Notes under the pieces: model-generated | The model's database searches: none | Seen by the model: only the letters and a program-made list of their open reading frames with translations | Told to the model about the DNA's origin: nothing | Source of the DNA: Cyclobacteriaceae bacterium | GTDB taxonomy: Bacteria; Bacteroidota; Bacteroidia; Cytophagales; Cyclobacteriaceae | Direction of reading: 5' to 3' | Assembly (NCBI GenBank): GCA_019638355.1 | Contig: JAHBTY010000001.1 | Coordinates: forward strand, 868,001-932,000 | Length of the DNA: 64,000 nt | Part shown: positions 36,289 through 45,469 of the stretch, one piece after another | Layout of the letters: every line of letters starts with the position of its first letter | How positions within the stretch are numbered: the stretch's first letter is position 1 | Made by a program: the position numbers and the translations under genes

Positions 36289-38460
36289 TTACACCTTCAA
36301 CATCCGAGCATTAATAGCAACAACCACGGTACTTACGCTCATTAATACGGCACCCATCGCAGGACTGAGCATGACTCCGAAGTTGTACAACACACCCGCT
36401 GCCAATGGCAGGGCAATCACATTGTAGCCAGTTGCCCACGCAAGGTTCTGAATCATTTTCCTGTACGTGGCTTTTCCAAACAAAATAAGATTCACTACGT
36501 CTTTCGGGTTGCTGTTCACCAAAACAATACCAGCCGTTTCGGCAGCAATGTCAGAACCAGAGCCTACGGCAATGCCGATGTTGGCTTGCGCGAGTGCAGG
36601 TGCATCATTCACGCCATCACCCGTCATGGCAACAAATTCACCCTTCGCCTGAAGCTCTTTAATCTTTTCCAGCTTTTGATGTGGAAGTACTTCGGCCATA
36701 AAGCCATCCATACCCAGCGATTCACTCACCTTCCTGGCCACTTCTTTGTTATCGCCTGTGAGCAAAAGTGTTTTGATGCCATTTGCGCGGAGTGTGTTAA
36801 TTGCGTCAGGTGATTCCTTTCTGATTTCATCCGCTAATGCAATCACACCAGCTACTTTGCTTTCTATCAAAACATATACAACCGTTTCCGCCACGCTTGA
36901 TGATGGGAGTTGAATGTATAAATTTTTCTCCTTTAAATATCCGGGGCTTACTACCTTCACTTGCTTTCCACTCCACATGGCTTGTATGCCTTTTCCTGTG
37001 ATTGCATTGAACTCATTAATAGCAGGCAACGAAAGTTTAAGTTCCTTCGCTTTTTCTACAATGCCGGTTGCAATGGGATGTTCGGAGTTCTGTTCAAGTG
37101 CTGCGGCAATAGCAAGAACTTCATCACGATTATACGATTCACTTAATGAATCGAACCTCACCACACTAAATTTACCAAGCGTAAGCGTACCGGTCTTATC
37201 AAACACCAGCGCAGTAATCTTTCTGGAATTCTCAAAGGCCGTTCTGTTTTTGATCAGCAATCCGCTCTGGGCAGAAATGGCTGTAGACCGCGCCACCACT
37301 AACGGAACGGCAAGCCCAAGGGCGTGTGGACAGCAAATGACAATCACTGTAACCATGCGCTCCATCGCGAAAGCCAGGTCTTTACCAATACTCAGCCAGA
37401 CAATAAACGTTAATGCACCCGATACCAGTGCAATGATGGTAAGCCAACCCGCAGCCTTATCAGCCAGGAGTTGCGTTTTGGATTGACTTTGTTGCGCGTC
37501 CTGAACAAGTTTAATTACCTGCGCCAGGTACGAGTCTTTACTCCCGTGCAACACTTCCACTTTAAGCGATCCGTTTCCATTGATGGAACCTGCAATTACT
37601 TTTTCGCCTTTCGACTTCTCTACAGGCTTCGACTCACCTGTGAGCATGGACTCATTCAGGTAACTATTGCCTTCGGTGATGATGCCGTCAGCGGCAATTT
37701 TTTCACCCGGCTTAATGAGAATAATGTCCCCGGCTTTCAGGTCTTCCGTCTTCACTTCCGTGATGTGCTCGCCATGAATGAGGTGCGCTTCCGAGGGCAT
37801 GAGTTGCACCAACAGTTCCAATTCGCGCGATGCACTCATAATGGATTTCATTTCGATCCAGTGCCCCAACAGCATGATGAGAATTAACGTGGCTAACTCC
37901 CAGAAAAAGTCCATGCCGGATAAACCCAACACAATGGCCACGCTGTACACATAGGCAACCGTAATCGCTACTGCTACCAGTGTCATCATGCCAGGCGATT
38001 TTGATTTCACTTCATCCTTTAAGCCAATGAGGAAGGGCCATCCGCCATAGAAGTAAACAATGGACGAGAGCAACATGAGCACATACGAGGAACCTGTAAA
38101 CATCCAATCGACACCAAGCCAATGTTGAATCATAGGTGAAAGCGCCATGATCGGTATGGCCAGAACAAGGACGATATAGAATCGTTTTTTGTAGTCATCA
38201 ATCATTCCAGCATGGTGAGCATGGCCTGAATGACCGGACTGTTGGTGCTTATGCTCCAAATGTTTTTCGCCCTTCATGTGATGATGTTCGTGTCCACTCT
38301 CATGTTGTCGATGATGCTGATGACCCGAATGCTCACCTTTTGAATTTGAAATTGGAATCAAATCCATTCCACACTTCGGGCATTTACCGGGTGCATCCTT
38401 CACAACTTCGGGGTGCATAGGGCAAGTGAATTGTTGATTTCTATGTTGATGTTCCATCAT
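36289..38460 (-). CDS. Copper-translocating P1B-type ATPase, CopB-like
   Basis: An inner-membrane ATPase that exports copper or silver from the cytoplasm. Residues 11-35 form the heavy-metal-binding domain (CPMHPEVVKDAPGKCPKCGM), followed by a His-rich stretch to about 83. Transport helices begin near 95. The membrane metal site is C-P-H (377-379) rather than CPC, the mark of the CopB group. The phosphorylated Asp is D421 in DKTGT, the HP pair is at 461-462 and GDGVND at 614-619. At 723 residues it is full length. Confidence 0.93.
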   Translation of the reverse strand: MMEHQHRNQQFTCPMHPEVVKDAPGKCPKCGMDLIPISNSKGEHSGHQHHRQHESGHEHHHMKGEKHLEHKHQQSGHSGHAHHAGMIDDYKKRFYIVLVLAIPIMALSPMIQHWLGVDWMFTGSSYVLMLLSSIVYFYGGWPFLIGLKDEVKSKSPGMMTLVAVAITVAYVYSVAIVLGLSGMDFFWELATLILIMLLGHWIEMKSIMSASRELELLVQLMPSEAHLIHGEHITEVKTEDLKAGDIILIKPGEKIAADGIITEGNSYLNESMLTGESKPVEKSKGEKVIAGSINGNGSLKVEVLHGSKDSYLAQVIKLVQDAQQSQSKTQLLADKAAGWLTIIALVSGALTFIVWLSIGKDLAFAMERMVTVIVICCPHALGLAVPLVVARSTAISAQSGLLIKNRTAFENSRKITALVFDKTGTLTLGKFSVVRFDSLSESYNRDEVLAIAAALEQNSEHPIATGIVEKAKELKLSLPAINEFNAITGKGIQAMWSGKQVKVVSPGYLKEKNLYIQLPSSSVAETVVYVLIESKVAGVIALADEIRKESPDAINTLRANGIKTLLLTGDNKEVARKVSESLGMDGFMAEVLPHQKLEKIKELQAKGEFVAMTGDGVNDAPALAQANIGIAVGSGSDIAAETAGIVLVNSNPKDVVNLILFGKATYRKMIQNLAWATGYNVIALPLAAGVLYNFGVMLSPAMGAVLMSVSTVVVAINARMLKV

Positions 38461-38482
38461 AAAAAGCGTTAAAGTTTCGTAC

Positions 38483-39079
38483 CTACTTTGAAAGTATTAC
38501 TAATTTTACAATCATATCGACATCATCGTAAACAAGTTTTTCGCCAAGGTTCTCGAAAAATGATTGTGAACCGAATTTCACATCGTACTTACTTCGATCA
38601 AACGTCAGCGTAGCTTCGGCTACCGTTTGATTATTTATACTGTTAACCTTGGCTGTGAACGTAATAGGATTTGTTTTTCCTTTGATTGTAAGATTACCGG
38701 TAACAGTATATTCGGTTGCAGACGTTGGTTCAACTTTAGTAATGACAAAAGATGACTTTGGAAAGCGCACTACAGAAAAGAAGTCTTCAGACTTCAGGTG
38801 ATCCACCAAGCGCTTGTTTGATTTCGTATCGGTAATATCAGCACACGTAATGCTGGTCATGTCCATTTCAAAAGAACCACCGGTTAGTTTGTTTTTAGTG
38901 AATGTAAGGTTGCCCGATGACAGTTGTATTTCTCCGTAGTGTTCACCACCCAATTTTTTTCCCGTCCACTCCAGTTTACTTTGCTTCAGATCGATGTCAG
39001 TTTTCTCGGCACTGTTTCCTTGCGCAAAGGAAGAAAATGACAGTAATACAAAGAGTGTGATAGATGCAAGTTTCTTCAT
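38483..39079 (-). CDS. YceI-family periplasmic protein
   Basis: The signal peptide (MKKLASITLFVLLSFSSFAQ) is followed by a YceI lipocalin-like domain with the typical KLEWTGKKLGGEHYGEIQL, MTSITCADI, HLKSEDFFSVVRFPKS and VTGNLTIKGKT. YceI proteins bind polyisoprenoids in the periplasm. The start at 39079 is preferred to one 16 codons upstream because it opens the signal peptide. It begins directly after the stop codon of the DUF2911 gene, so the two are coupled. Confidence 0.92.
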   Translation of the reverse strand: MKKLASITLFVLLSFSSFAQGNSAEKTDIDLKQSKLEWTGKKLGGEHYGEIQLSSGNLTFTKNKLTGGSFEMDMTSITCADITDTKSNKRLVDHLKSEDFFSVVRFPKSSFVITKVEPTSATEYTVTGNLTIKGKTNPITFTAKVNSINNQTVAEATLTFDRSKYDVKFGSQSFFENLGEKLVYDDVDMIVKLVILSK

Positions 39080-39080
39080 T

Positions 39081-39941
39081 TTACTTTTTACCGATTTTCG
39101 TTTCCCATTCAATACGCAGTTTCTCATTTGTTACGATAACCTGATCAAGCTTTTTCGTTATGGCCAAATCGGTAGACGCTTTCAATGTTTTAAGAGCCGT
39201 TGCATAGTCATTCATCGCGGCTTCAATTTTTGCCTGTAGTTGAAGATATGCGGCATCCTGCGCTTTACTGTTGGCTATTTGCACCCAGGCATAAGCCTGC
39301 TTCAAATCTTTATTGTTGTTGAAGTAGTAAGAACTGGATTGATAGAAAAGGCTTGGACGGTCTTCCTTCTTTACATTAATCCGATCATCGATTTCGGCCA
39401 TCACCTTTTCGTCCACGTTCATTTTAATGGTCAGTTTCACCTGCGTGTTCTCCCATAGTAGAAACAATCCGGCTTCGTCTTTCGAAAGATCATTTACTTC
39501 GATGGTGAAGGTCTCATAATAGCGTGCCGATTTCTCTGGCTTTGCTGCAAAGCGCAAGAGGTCTTGCTCTTGTGTATAATCGGAAGTGCCGTGCATCTCA
39601 GCAGCCTTGTTGATTACGATTGTCCACTCGTTCTGATTGGGAATGGTGAACAAAGAATAAGTACCCGCGGGAATGTCGTTGTCATTCAATTTCACAGCTT
39701 CCGAAAAACGGATGGTGGTTGCATCGTGGGCACCCGTGCGCCATAGTTCTCCGAAAGGAACCAGGCCGCCAAAGATTACCCTGCCACGCGCACTGGGGCG
39801 AGAGTATTTTATCTCCACTTCACCAAAGCCAATCTGTTGTTTAAACTCAGCATCGGGGCTAGCCGGTGGCATATTTAGTTGTGCCCTCACCGAAACAGAA
39901 TACAGGAGTGCTATCGCGAAGACTATTACAATTCTTTTCAT
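39081..39941 (-). CDS. DUF2911-family secreted protein
   Basis: The signal peptide MKRIVIVFAIALLYSVSVRAQ is followed by a DUF2911 domain (DAEFKQQIGFGEVEIKYSRP, GGLVPFGELWRTGAHDATT, IPAGTYSLFTIPN). The C-terminal 90 residues look helical and TPR-like (AYAWVQIANSKAQDAAYLQLQ). The family is common in Bacteroidota and of unknown function. It ends one base before the yceI-like gene. Confidence 0.88.
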   Translation of the reverse strand: MKRIVIVFAIALLYSVSVRAQLNMPPASPDAEFKQQIGFGEVEIKYSRPSARGRVIFGGLVPFGELWRTGAHDATTIRFSEAVKLNDNDIPAGTYSLFTIPNQNEWTIVINKAAEMHGTSDYTQEQDLLRFAAKPEKSARYYETFTIEVNDLSKDEAGLFLLWENTQVKLTIKMNVDEKVMAEIDDRINVKKEDRPSLFYQSSSYYFNNNKDLKQAYAWVQIANSKAQDAAYLQLQAKIEAAMNDYATALKTLKASTDLAITKKLDQVIVTNEKLRIEWETKIGKK

Positions 39942-39966
39942 GTTAGTCACGTTTGTTAGATTGAAT

Positions 39967-40725
39967 TTATTTAGCAAAAATCTTTTTTAGGGTACGCGAT
40001 GAAATGGTGTACAACACAAAACCCGACAACACCGTGAGTAGACCGAATACAGAAAGTATTTTCAACAACCAATTATTAAAGTTGTCGCGACCGGCATAGT
40101 CCATTGTGTGGAACATCCACAAAAAGTCAAATGCCCGCCACTGGTCATGGCGAATGGATTGAAAAGTTCCAAGTTCGGCACTTACATACACAGTGCAATC
40201 GGGGTTCTTAAAACTTACTGCCCATGCAGGCAAAGGTTTCTCGCGATACTCATGGTGGCCATCGGTCTGATCCAGGTATTGCACTGCGCTTACTTGTGCA
40301 CCCGAAACCACTTGTTCTTTTGCCACGGCAAGTCCTTCATCTTTAGTCAATGCTTGTCTCAGTTCGCCTGTGCCCGCATTGGCCAATGCGTAATGGATAT
40401 GGTGATGCATGCCCTCGCCAGCATGGCCTGAGAAATAGGCAATCTGATAAACAGGATTATCTAAAACACGAACAAGATGAACGGAATGGATGGAATCAAC
40501 CGACTGAGATTGTCTGAGTTTTTCAATGGCAATCGTGGGTGAGACCGTTGATACATTGGCAGAAATAAATGCGGGCGATTTTAACAGATGGTCTCCATGC
40601 ACACTGTCTATGTCGCTCCAGCTAAAAAAAAGACCGCTGATTGTCCAGCCAAGAAACTGGATGCCAATAAACAAACCAAGGTAACGGTGAATTTTGCGAA
40701 TGAACAGGTTCTTGTTTTTAATCAT
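39967..40725 (-). CDS. PepSY-associated membrane protein
   Basis: This 252-residue protein has an N-terminal membrane helix (IHRYLGLFIGIQFLGWTISG), a periplasmic PepSY-like region with AVSFKNPDCTVYVSAELG and HDQWRAFDFLWMFHTMDY, and a C-terminal helix (VLSGFVLYTI). PepSY transmembrane proteins are often linked to metal reduction or uptake. Its start overlaps the upstream methyltransferase stop (ATGA), showing translational coupling. Placement in a copper-resistance block suggests a redox or metal-handling role. Confidence 0.85.
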   Translation of the reverse strand: MIKNKNLFIRKIHRYLGLFIGIQFLGWTISGLFFSWSDIDSVHGDHLLKSPAFISANVSTVSPTIAIEKLRQSQSVDSIHSVHLVRVLDNPVYQIAYFSGHAGEGMHHHIHYALANAGTGELRQALTKDEGLAVAKEQVVSGAQVSAVQYLDQTDGHHEYREKPLPAWAVSFKNPDCTVYVSAELGTFQSIRHDQWRAFDFLWMFHTMDYAGRDNFNNWLLKILSVFGLLTVLSGFVLYTISSRTLKKIFAK

Positions 40726-41351
40726 AGAATAGGTATTGTGGTTCGCTGAAAACTACAGAAGACAAAATTCTGCTGTGTGTTGAAAGGTGTGGTGTGTGTT
40801 TCTTTTATGCACTTTATCCGCGTGAAATCTTTCGCAAATAGTACGGACATCGATGCTTCGGTGTATTGCCTGATCTCTAGGCCGCTGCATTTGGTGGGGC
40901 CCTTATCGGAGAATGTGCCAAGAACCAGGTGTCCACTGGGTTTAATGCTCTGCTTGGCAATGGCTAGATATTTTGTAATCTGAATTTCTGTTGTTAAAAA
41001 GTGGAAGGCCGCCCGGTCATGCCAGAAATCGTATTTACGTTCAGGTACAAAGTCCACAATATCTTTCTCTATCCAGGTGATTGCTGCTGCCTTTTCTCCT
41101 AACCTCGATTTTGCGCGTTGAATTGACTTAGCGGAAATATCAAGCACCGAAATATCCGAATAGCCTAACTCCAGCAACGCATCTACCAAATGACTATCGC
41201 CACCACCAATATCAATGACGCTGGAAGTCTTCGGCAGCTTGAACAAATTAATGAAGTCAACCGAGGTATGTGGATACGGTTGAGACCAACTAAGGTCAGA
41301 TTCTGTCTTGGTTTCGTAAATGTTTTCCCAGTGGGTTTTATAATTCTGCAT
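40722..41351 (-). CDS. Class I SAM-dependent methyltransferase
   Basis: This product of about 209 residues has the glycine-rich SAM site VIDIGGGDSHLVDALLELG, an acidic residue after ISVLDIS and a following region with KYDFWHDRAAFHFLT (methyltransferase motif IV region). It belongs to the small class I methyltransferases. The chosen start (41351) begins MQNYKTHWENIYE; longer forms overlap the universal stress protein gene. The substrate is unknown; thiol or metalloid methylation would fit the surroundings but is only a guess. Confidence 0.85.
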   Translation of the reverse strand: MQNYKTHWENIYETKTESDLSWSQPYPHTSVDFINLFKLPKTSSVIDIGGGDSHLVDALLELGYSDISVLDISAKSIQRAKSRLGEKAAAITWIEKDIVDFVPERKYDFWHDRAAFHFLTTEIQITKYLAIAKQSIKPSGHLVLGTFSDKGPTKCSGLEIRQYTEASMSVLFAKDFTRIKCIKETHTTPFNTQQNFVFCSFQRTTIPIL

Positions 41352-41358
41352 GGAACGT

Positions 41359-42186
41359 TTATTTCTTATTGATGATAAGTACTGGCATTTCATACTCGGC
41401 TGCGACCTTCTCTGCCATTCCGGATGAAAAAGGGCGGATTAAGGAGTTGCCCCCATGAGTAGTTAATACAACCAAATCAGCATCCAAGTCCACTGCCACT
41501 TTTTTTATCCCGGCCTCATCGTTGCAAACGGAAAATTCGATGTGGGTTTTTAATCCTTTGGTGAGTTGTTCCATTTTCGTACGCGAAACGTTGGTTTCCT
41601 CGGAGTTTAGGGTTATGCTTAAAATATGCAAGAGATGGATAGTGGCATTCCACGGGGATGCTAATTGATCTAGGAACGCAAGTGCTTCCTTCTCGTTGTC
41701 TTCAAGGGCAGTGACATAAACTACTGTTCGGATTTTGAAGTCGGGGATGGGTGATTTAATGATCAGCACAGGTAGAATTGTATGACGAATCATCTGAAGA
41801 GCGCGAGAGCCTAAAAATATCCTCCTGAGTCCATTGACACCATGCGATCCCATTACTATCAAATCGATAGAGAATGCAGTTGCATGCTTTTCAACCTGTT
41901 TCCAATCTTCGTCCAGTACCAAAGCCGGCTTCGCGGAAATACCTTGTTGTTCGGCCGCTCTTACCAGTTGATCGAGCCTGGCTCTTGCCGGACCGCTGCA
42001 GTCATGGTGCTGGTGCCCGTCATGAGAACCACCTCCATGCATGGCCATATGTCCTCCTGTTGGTGCAGGGGCATGCAAGTGAAGAAAATAAACCTCTGCA
42101 TTGGTTTTTACAGCGATGGCAATGGCAACGTCCGCAGCAGTTTGAGCGCATTCTGAAAAATCTGTGGGGACAAGTATTCTCTTCAT
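41359..42186 (-). CDS. Universal stress protein with two Usp domains and His-rich insert
   Basis: Two UspA-like domains in tandem: the first starts MKRILVPTDFSECA and ends in the ATP-binding G-S-H-G-V-N-G-L-R type loop; the second ends LVVLTTHGGNSLIRPFSSGMAE. Within the first domain there is an unusual His-rich insertion of about 20 residues (HMAMHGGGSHDGHQHHDC), which could bind metal. The ATG at 42186 is used; a TTG three codons earlier is less likely. It is cytoplasmic, in the copper block, and may link metal stress with general stress response. Confidence 0.9.
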   Translation of the reverse strand: MKRILVPTDFSECAQTAADVAIAIAVKTNAEVYFLHLHAPAPTGGHMAMHGGGSHDGHQHHDCSGPARARLDQLVRAAEQQGISAKPALVLDEDWKQVEKHATAFSIDLIVMGSHGVNGLRRIFLGSRALQMIRHTILPVLIIKSPIPDFKIRTVVYVTALEDNEKEALAFLDQLASPWNATIHLLHILSITLNSEETNVSRTKMEQLTKGLKTHIEFSVCNDEAGIKKVAVDLDADLVVLTTHGGNSLIRPFSSGMAEKVAAEYEMPVLIINKK

Positions 42187-42213
42187 TCTATTCAAATTTG
42201 TATTGATGTTGGA

Positions 42214-44559
42214 TTACCACAATACCGTTAGCCCAGCACCATACTTATAATCCGAATCATAAGACGCGTGAATATAAAATCGTTTGGCAATGTTATAGTC
42301 AAAATCAATGTTGTACTCCCAATCTGAGTTGCCCACCAGGCTTAACCTCAATCGTTTGGTAATCGGCATATCATTTCGGGAAAGCTGAAAACGAACTTCG
42401 CCCCGGTGATCCACCCTGAATTCAGAAAGAACAAACATGGGGAGCAAATAGCGTACGCCTATGACGCCAACTTTGCGGTTCACTTGCTTTCCGTCTTCAG
42501 TGACCTGAAAAGTATTCCGGATGTCCGCGCCTATAAATGCTGATAAGAATTGCCTCTTGTCGAGGAAGCGCTGGTAGTCAGGTTGAAATTCGTATTTGCT
42601 TTTGTAGTTCACCCGGTAGGTCGATCCAAGAATCCCTTTGTTTCCTACGATGTTGGCAAAACCAAACACGGCATCGGAGGCTATTTTTGTCTGGCCCCAC
42701 AAGTACAATGCGCGGTCTTCCTTAAAAACTTTCTTTTGATCCTTCGCGGTAACCTGCGTATTTGGAGACGAGTTTTCATAGCTCACCACACGCGCCATGC
42801 CGGCCATCATGTGATAGAGAATGTGACAATGGAAGAACCAGTCTTTTTCTTCGTTGGCATAAAACTCAATCGTAACGGTTTCCATCGGAGCGATGTCGAA
42901 GGTGTGTTTCATGGGCGAGTATTCTCCTTGTGCATTTAGGAAACGGAAGAAATGACCGTGTAAATGCAGCGGATGGCGCATCATGGTATTGTTCACCAAA
43001 ATCATTCGCACATTTTCTCCTTTGCGTATTACTATTTTATCAGATTGCGAGAGTGTTTTGTTGTCGAACGACCACACATAGCGAATCATGTTACCGGTAA
43101 GGCTGAGTTTGATTTCGCGTATGGGCAATTGATCGTTCAAGACTGTTGGCGTTGGAGAGCGGAGCATGTCGTAGGTTAAGGTGACTTCGCTTTGATCGCC
43201 CATGTCCATTTTCGACATATCCATGTTGCTCATTGCGGTGTCTTGCATATTCATGGTATCCATGTTCATTTCTTTAATGGATGTGGTATCCATTGCCATG
43301 TTCATCATGGAAGTATCTCTGGGCATGTCTTTCATAGAAGGGTCACTCTTCATATTCATGTCCTCTATCTTCATATTACCCATATCATGGCCTTGGTGTG
43401 CGCCCTCCATTTTCATTCCTTTCATATTGCTCATGTCCATGTCGGCCATGTTGCCCATATTGTTCATTTCGCGCATCATGGCAAAGTAGTCGAGTTTGGG
43501 CAGCAAGGGTGCGTTCATCTTCATGCCGTTTCCAAAATAAAGCGAAGCATAGCCGGAAATATCCTGTGCGGTCGCCCGGAATTCGTATGCCATGCCGCCA
43601 TCGGGAATTTTAATTTCTATATCATAAGTTTCCGCAATGGCTACTAGTATCTTATCCACCTCAACCGGCTGTACGGCAATGCCATCAGCGGCCACCAATT
43701 TCATTTTGCCACCGGCATATTGCACCCAGTGGTATGACGATGCACTGCCGTTGATGATGCGCAGCCGCAGTGAATCGCCCGGCTTCGCATCAGTAAAAAT
43801 ATGGTCCGATTTTCCGTTGATGAGGAAGCGGTTGTAGTACACATCCGAAACGTCCATGGCGGGCATGCGCATCCACTCGGTTTTGGCGCGGTCTTTCAGG
43901 TAGCCTTTGGCCAGCGCCTCGCCCCAACTTTGCACTGAATTTTTTCTGATGGCATAATAATCGAGGCCGCGCTTCAAATTGCGCAACACTTCGTGCGGAT
44001 TTTCATCCGTCCAGTCGCTGAGCATAATCACGTGTTCTTTCATACTCGCTGATTCATTCCAACCACGTGGATGAATAACAATTGAGCCATAGATACCGGA
44101 TTGCTCCTGCAGCATGGTGTGCGAGTGGTACCAGTATGTTCCCGTTTGGATGAGCGGAAATTCAAATGTGTGTGTCTGGCCTGCTTTAATGGGTGCTGTA
44201 GTCAAGTACGGCACCCCGTCTTCTTCATTAGGCAACAACAGGCCGTGCCAATGAATGGATGTTTCTTCGTTCTTTAATTTGTTGTGCACACGGATGATGG
44301 CCGTATCTCCTTCGTTGAAGTGCAGCACCGGCCCCGGTATGCCCCCGTTGATGGCCATACCCATTTTTTCTTTGCCAGTATAGTTTACCATCAGGTGGTC
44401 AATGTAGAGATCATACTCTACACGCTTGCCGGGTGCGGTGGGCTTTTTATCGTGCATGTTGTTATGCTGAGCCAGCAAAGGCATGTATGCTGCAACAGTA
44501 AGCAGCATACAAACCCCGATGGAAGAAAGAATTACTTTTTTTGCTGGTTTAATGATCAT
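42214..44559 (-). CDS. Multicopper oxidase fused to a CopB-like outer-membrane domain
   Basis: This 781-residue protein has a signal-like N-terminus followed by a CopA-type multicopper oxidase. Copper ligands are HWHG (103-106), HSH (145-147), HPLHLHGHFF (529-538) and HCHILYHMMAGM (577-588). Residues 361-454 form a linker with about 29 methionines, a likely Cu(I) store. From about residue 620 the sequence becomes CopB-like outer-membrane barrel (YGAGLTVLW at the end). It should oxidise Cu(I) in the periplasm and hold copper at the outer membrane. It overlaps the stop of the Met/His-rich lipoprotein gene. Confidence 0.9.
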   Translation of the reverse strand: MIIKPAKKVILSSIGVCMLLTVAAYMPLLAQHNNMHDKKPTAPGKRVEYDLYIDHLMVNYTGKEKMGMAINGGIPGPVLHFNEGDTAIIRVHNKLKNEETSIHWHGLLLPNEEDGVPYLTTAPIKAGQTHTFEFPLIQTGTYWYHSHTMLQEQSGIYGSIVIHPRGWNESASMKEHVIMLSDWTDENPHEVLRNLKRGLDYYAIRKNSVQSWGEALAKGYLKDRAKTEWMRMPAMDVSDVYYNRFLINGKSDHIFTDAKPGDSLRLRIINGSASSYHWVQYAGGKMKLVAADGIAVQPVEVDKILVAIAETYDIEIKIPDGGMAYEFRATAQDISGYASLYFGNGMKMNAPLLPKLDYFAMMREMNNMGNMADMDMSNMKGMKMEGAHQGHDMGNMKIEDMNMKSDPSMKDMPRDTSMMNMAMDTTSIKEMNMDTMNMQDTAMSNMDMSKMDMGDQSEVTLTYDMLRSPTPTVLNDQLPIREIKLSLTGNMIRYVWSFDNKTLSQSDKIVIRKGENVRMILVNNTMMRHPLHLHGHFFRFLNAQGEYSPMKHTFDIAPMETVTIEFYANEEKDWFFHCHILYHMMAGMARVVSYENSSPNTQVTAKDQKKVFKEDRALYLWGQTKIASDAVFGFANIVGNKGILGSTYRVNYKSKYEFQPDYQRFLDKRQFLSAFIGADIRNTFQVTEDGKQVNRKVGVIGVRYLLPMFVLSEFRVDHRGEVRFQLSRNDMPITKRLRLSLVGNSDWEYNIDFDYNIAKRFYIHASYDSDYKYGAGLTVLW

Positions 44560-44764
44560 GCCCTTTCATTTCTGTGGAGTCCATCTTTTGCATTTCAGTG
44601 GAATCCATTTCCATTTCATCGTGGTCATGACCGGTAGTGTCACCCGCTGCGTGCTCGTGTTCTTCGGTGCTTTGTTCTTTCTTGCCTCCGCAACCAACAA
44701 CGAACATTGAGGAGACGAATAATCCTGAAACCAGGATAGCGATTGCTAAAATTGATTTTTTCAT
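44549..44764 (-). CDS. Met/His-rich small lipoprotein
   Basis: The start at 44764 gives MKKSILAIAILVSGLFVSSM with a lipobox ending FVVGC, so a lipoprotein of 71 residues. The mature part is dominated by His, Met, Glu and Asp (HEHAAGDTTGHDHDEMEMDS and STEMKGHDH), a typical soft-metal-binding composition. It probably sequesters copper or silver at the envelope. Its 3' end overlaps the multicopper oxidase start by 11 bases. Confidence 0.8.
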   Translation of the reverse strand: MKKSILAIAILVSGLFVSSMFVVGCGGKKEQSTEEHEHAAGDTTGHDHDEMEMDSTEMQKMDSTEMKGHDH

Positions 44765-44789
44765 AGTTATGATTTTTAGGTTAAGAATT

Positions 44790-45446
44790 TCAATGTTTAT
44801 GTTCCATTTCCAGGTACTTGCCTTGCGGGCCAATGCCTTCGATATGGACCAGTTGTGAACCGTAATGCCCTGCACGCGAAACACTGTAAGCCGACACTAC
44901 CAGCACAGCGGCCACAACAACTGCTGCCCATCGAGTGCCCTTAAATACAAACAAATTGACGATCTGCAACAGCAGCGCTACGATGCCGGAATTAATAGTC
45001 CAGTCGGCCCACTTATCGTGCTGATCTAATACAAGTTGTGCGTGCTCACTGATACCATGCGTATGAGGGTGGAAATTTTTACTGGCAAACCAGGCTGCCA
45101 ATACCCCTGCAAAAAGAATGGCCGCGATGATCCATGAAATTTCTTTCTTCATGAAATATAGGTTGAGTAGTTGGATGCCTGCTGCTACAATAATCAGCAC
45201 AATAGCAAAGTGCACAATGAGAGGGTGCAGCGTGGGGAAATCAGCAAGGTCAGCCGTTACTTTCTTTTCATCGTGAGCCATCCCTTCGTCATGATGGTGA
45301 ACGGTGTCTCCTGCAACATGCTGTTGTGCCATAGCGATGGAGTCGGCTGTTTTTACAGAATCTTTCTTATGCTTCTTTCCATCATGGCCAAACCCGGAAG
45401 AAATTGTTATGAGCAGCACAAGCGTACTTGCAATAATTGTTTTCAT
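44790..45446 (-). CDS. DUF2231-family membrane protein with His-rich N-terminus
   Basis: This 218-residue protein starts with a signal-like helix, then an acidic/His-rich periplasmic segment (VHHHDEGMAHDEKK) and a DUF2231 core with LHPLIVHFAIVLIIVAAGIQL and three to four transmembrane helices. DUF2231 proteins occur near copper-handling genes; a haem- or metal-binding role is suspected but unproven. It is followed 25 bases downstream by the Met/His-rich lipoprotein gene. Confidence 0.85.
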   Translation of the reverse strand: MKTIIASTLVLLITISSGFGHDGKKHKKDSVKTADSIAMAQQHVAGDTVHHHDEGMAHDEKKVTADLADFPTLHPLIVHFAIVLIIVAAGIQLLNLYFMKKEISWIIAAILFAGVLAAWFASKNFHPHTHGISEHAQLVLDQHDKWADWTINSGIVALLLQIVNLFVFKGTRWAAVVVAAVLVVSAYSVSRAGHYGSQLVHIEGIGPQGKYLEMEHKH

Positions 45447-45469
45447 GGTAGTTAAGTTAGTTTAGGTTG

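Noticed and set aside
36914-37486. Plus-strand ORF of 190 residues
   Set aside because: It lies wholly antisense to the copper ATPase, whose catalytic motifs are intact on the minus strand.
43192-43647. His-rich plus-strand ORF of 151 residues with many VHVHH-like phrases
   Set aside because: It is antisense to the Met-rich linker of the multicopper oxidase. ATG codons on one strand read as CAT (His) on the other, so the His-rich product is an artefact.
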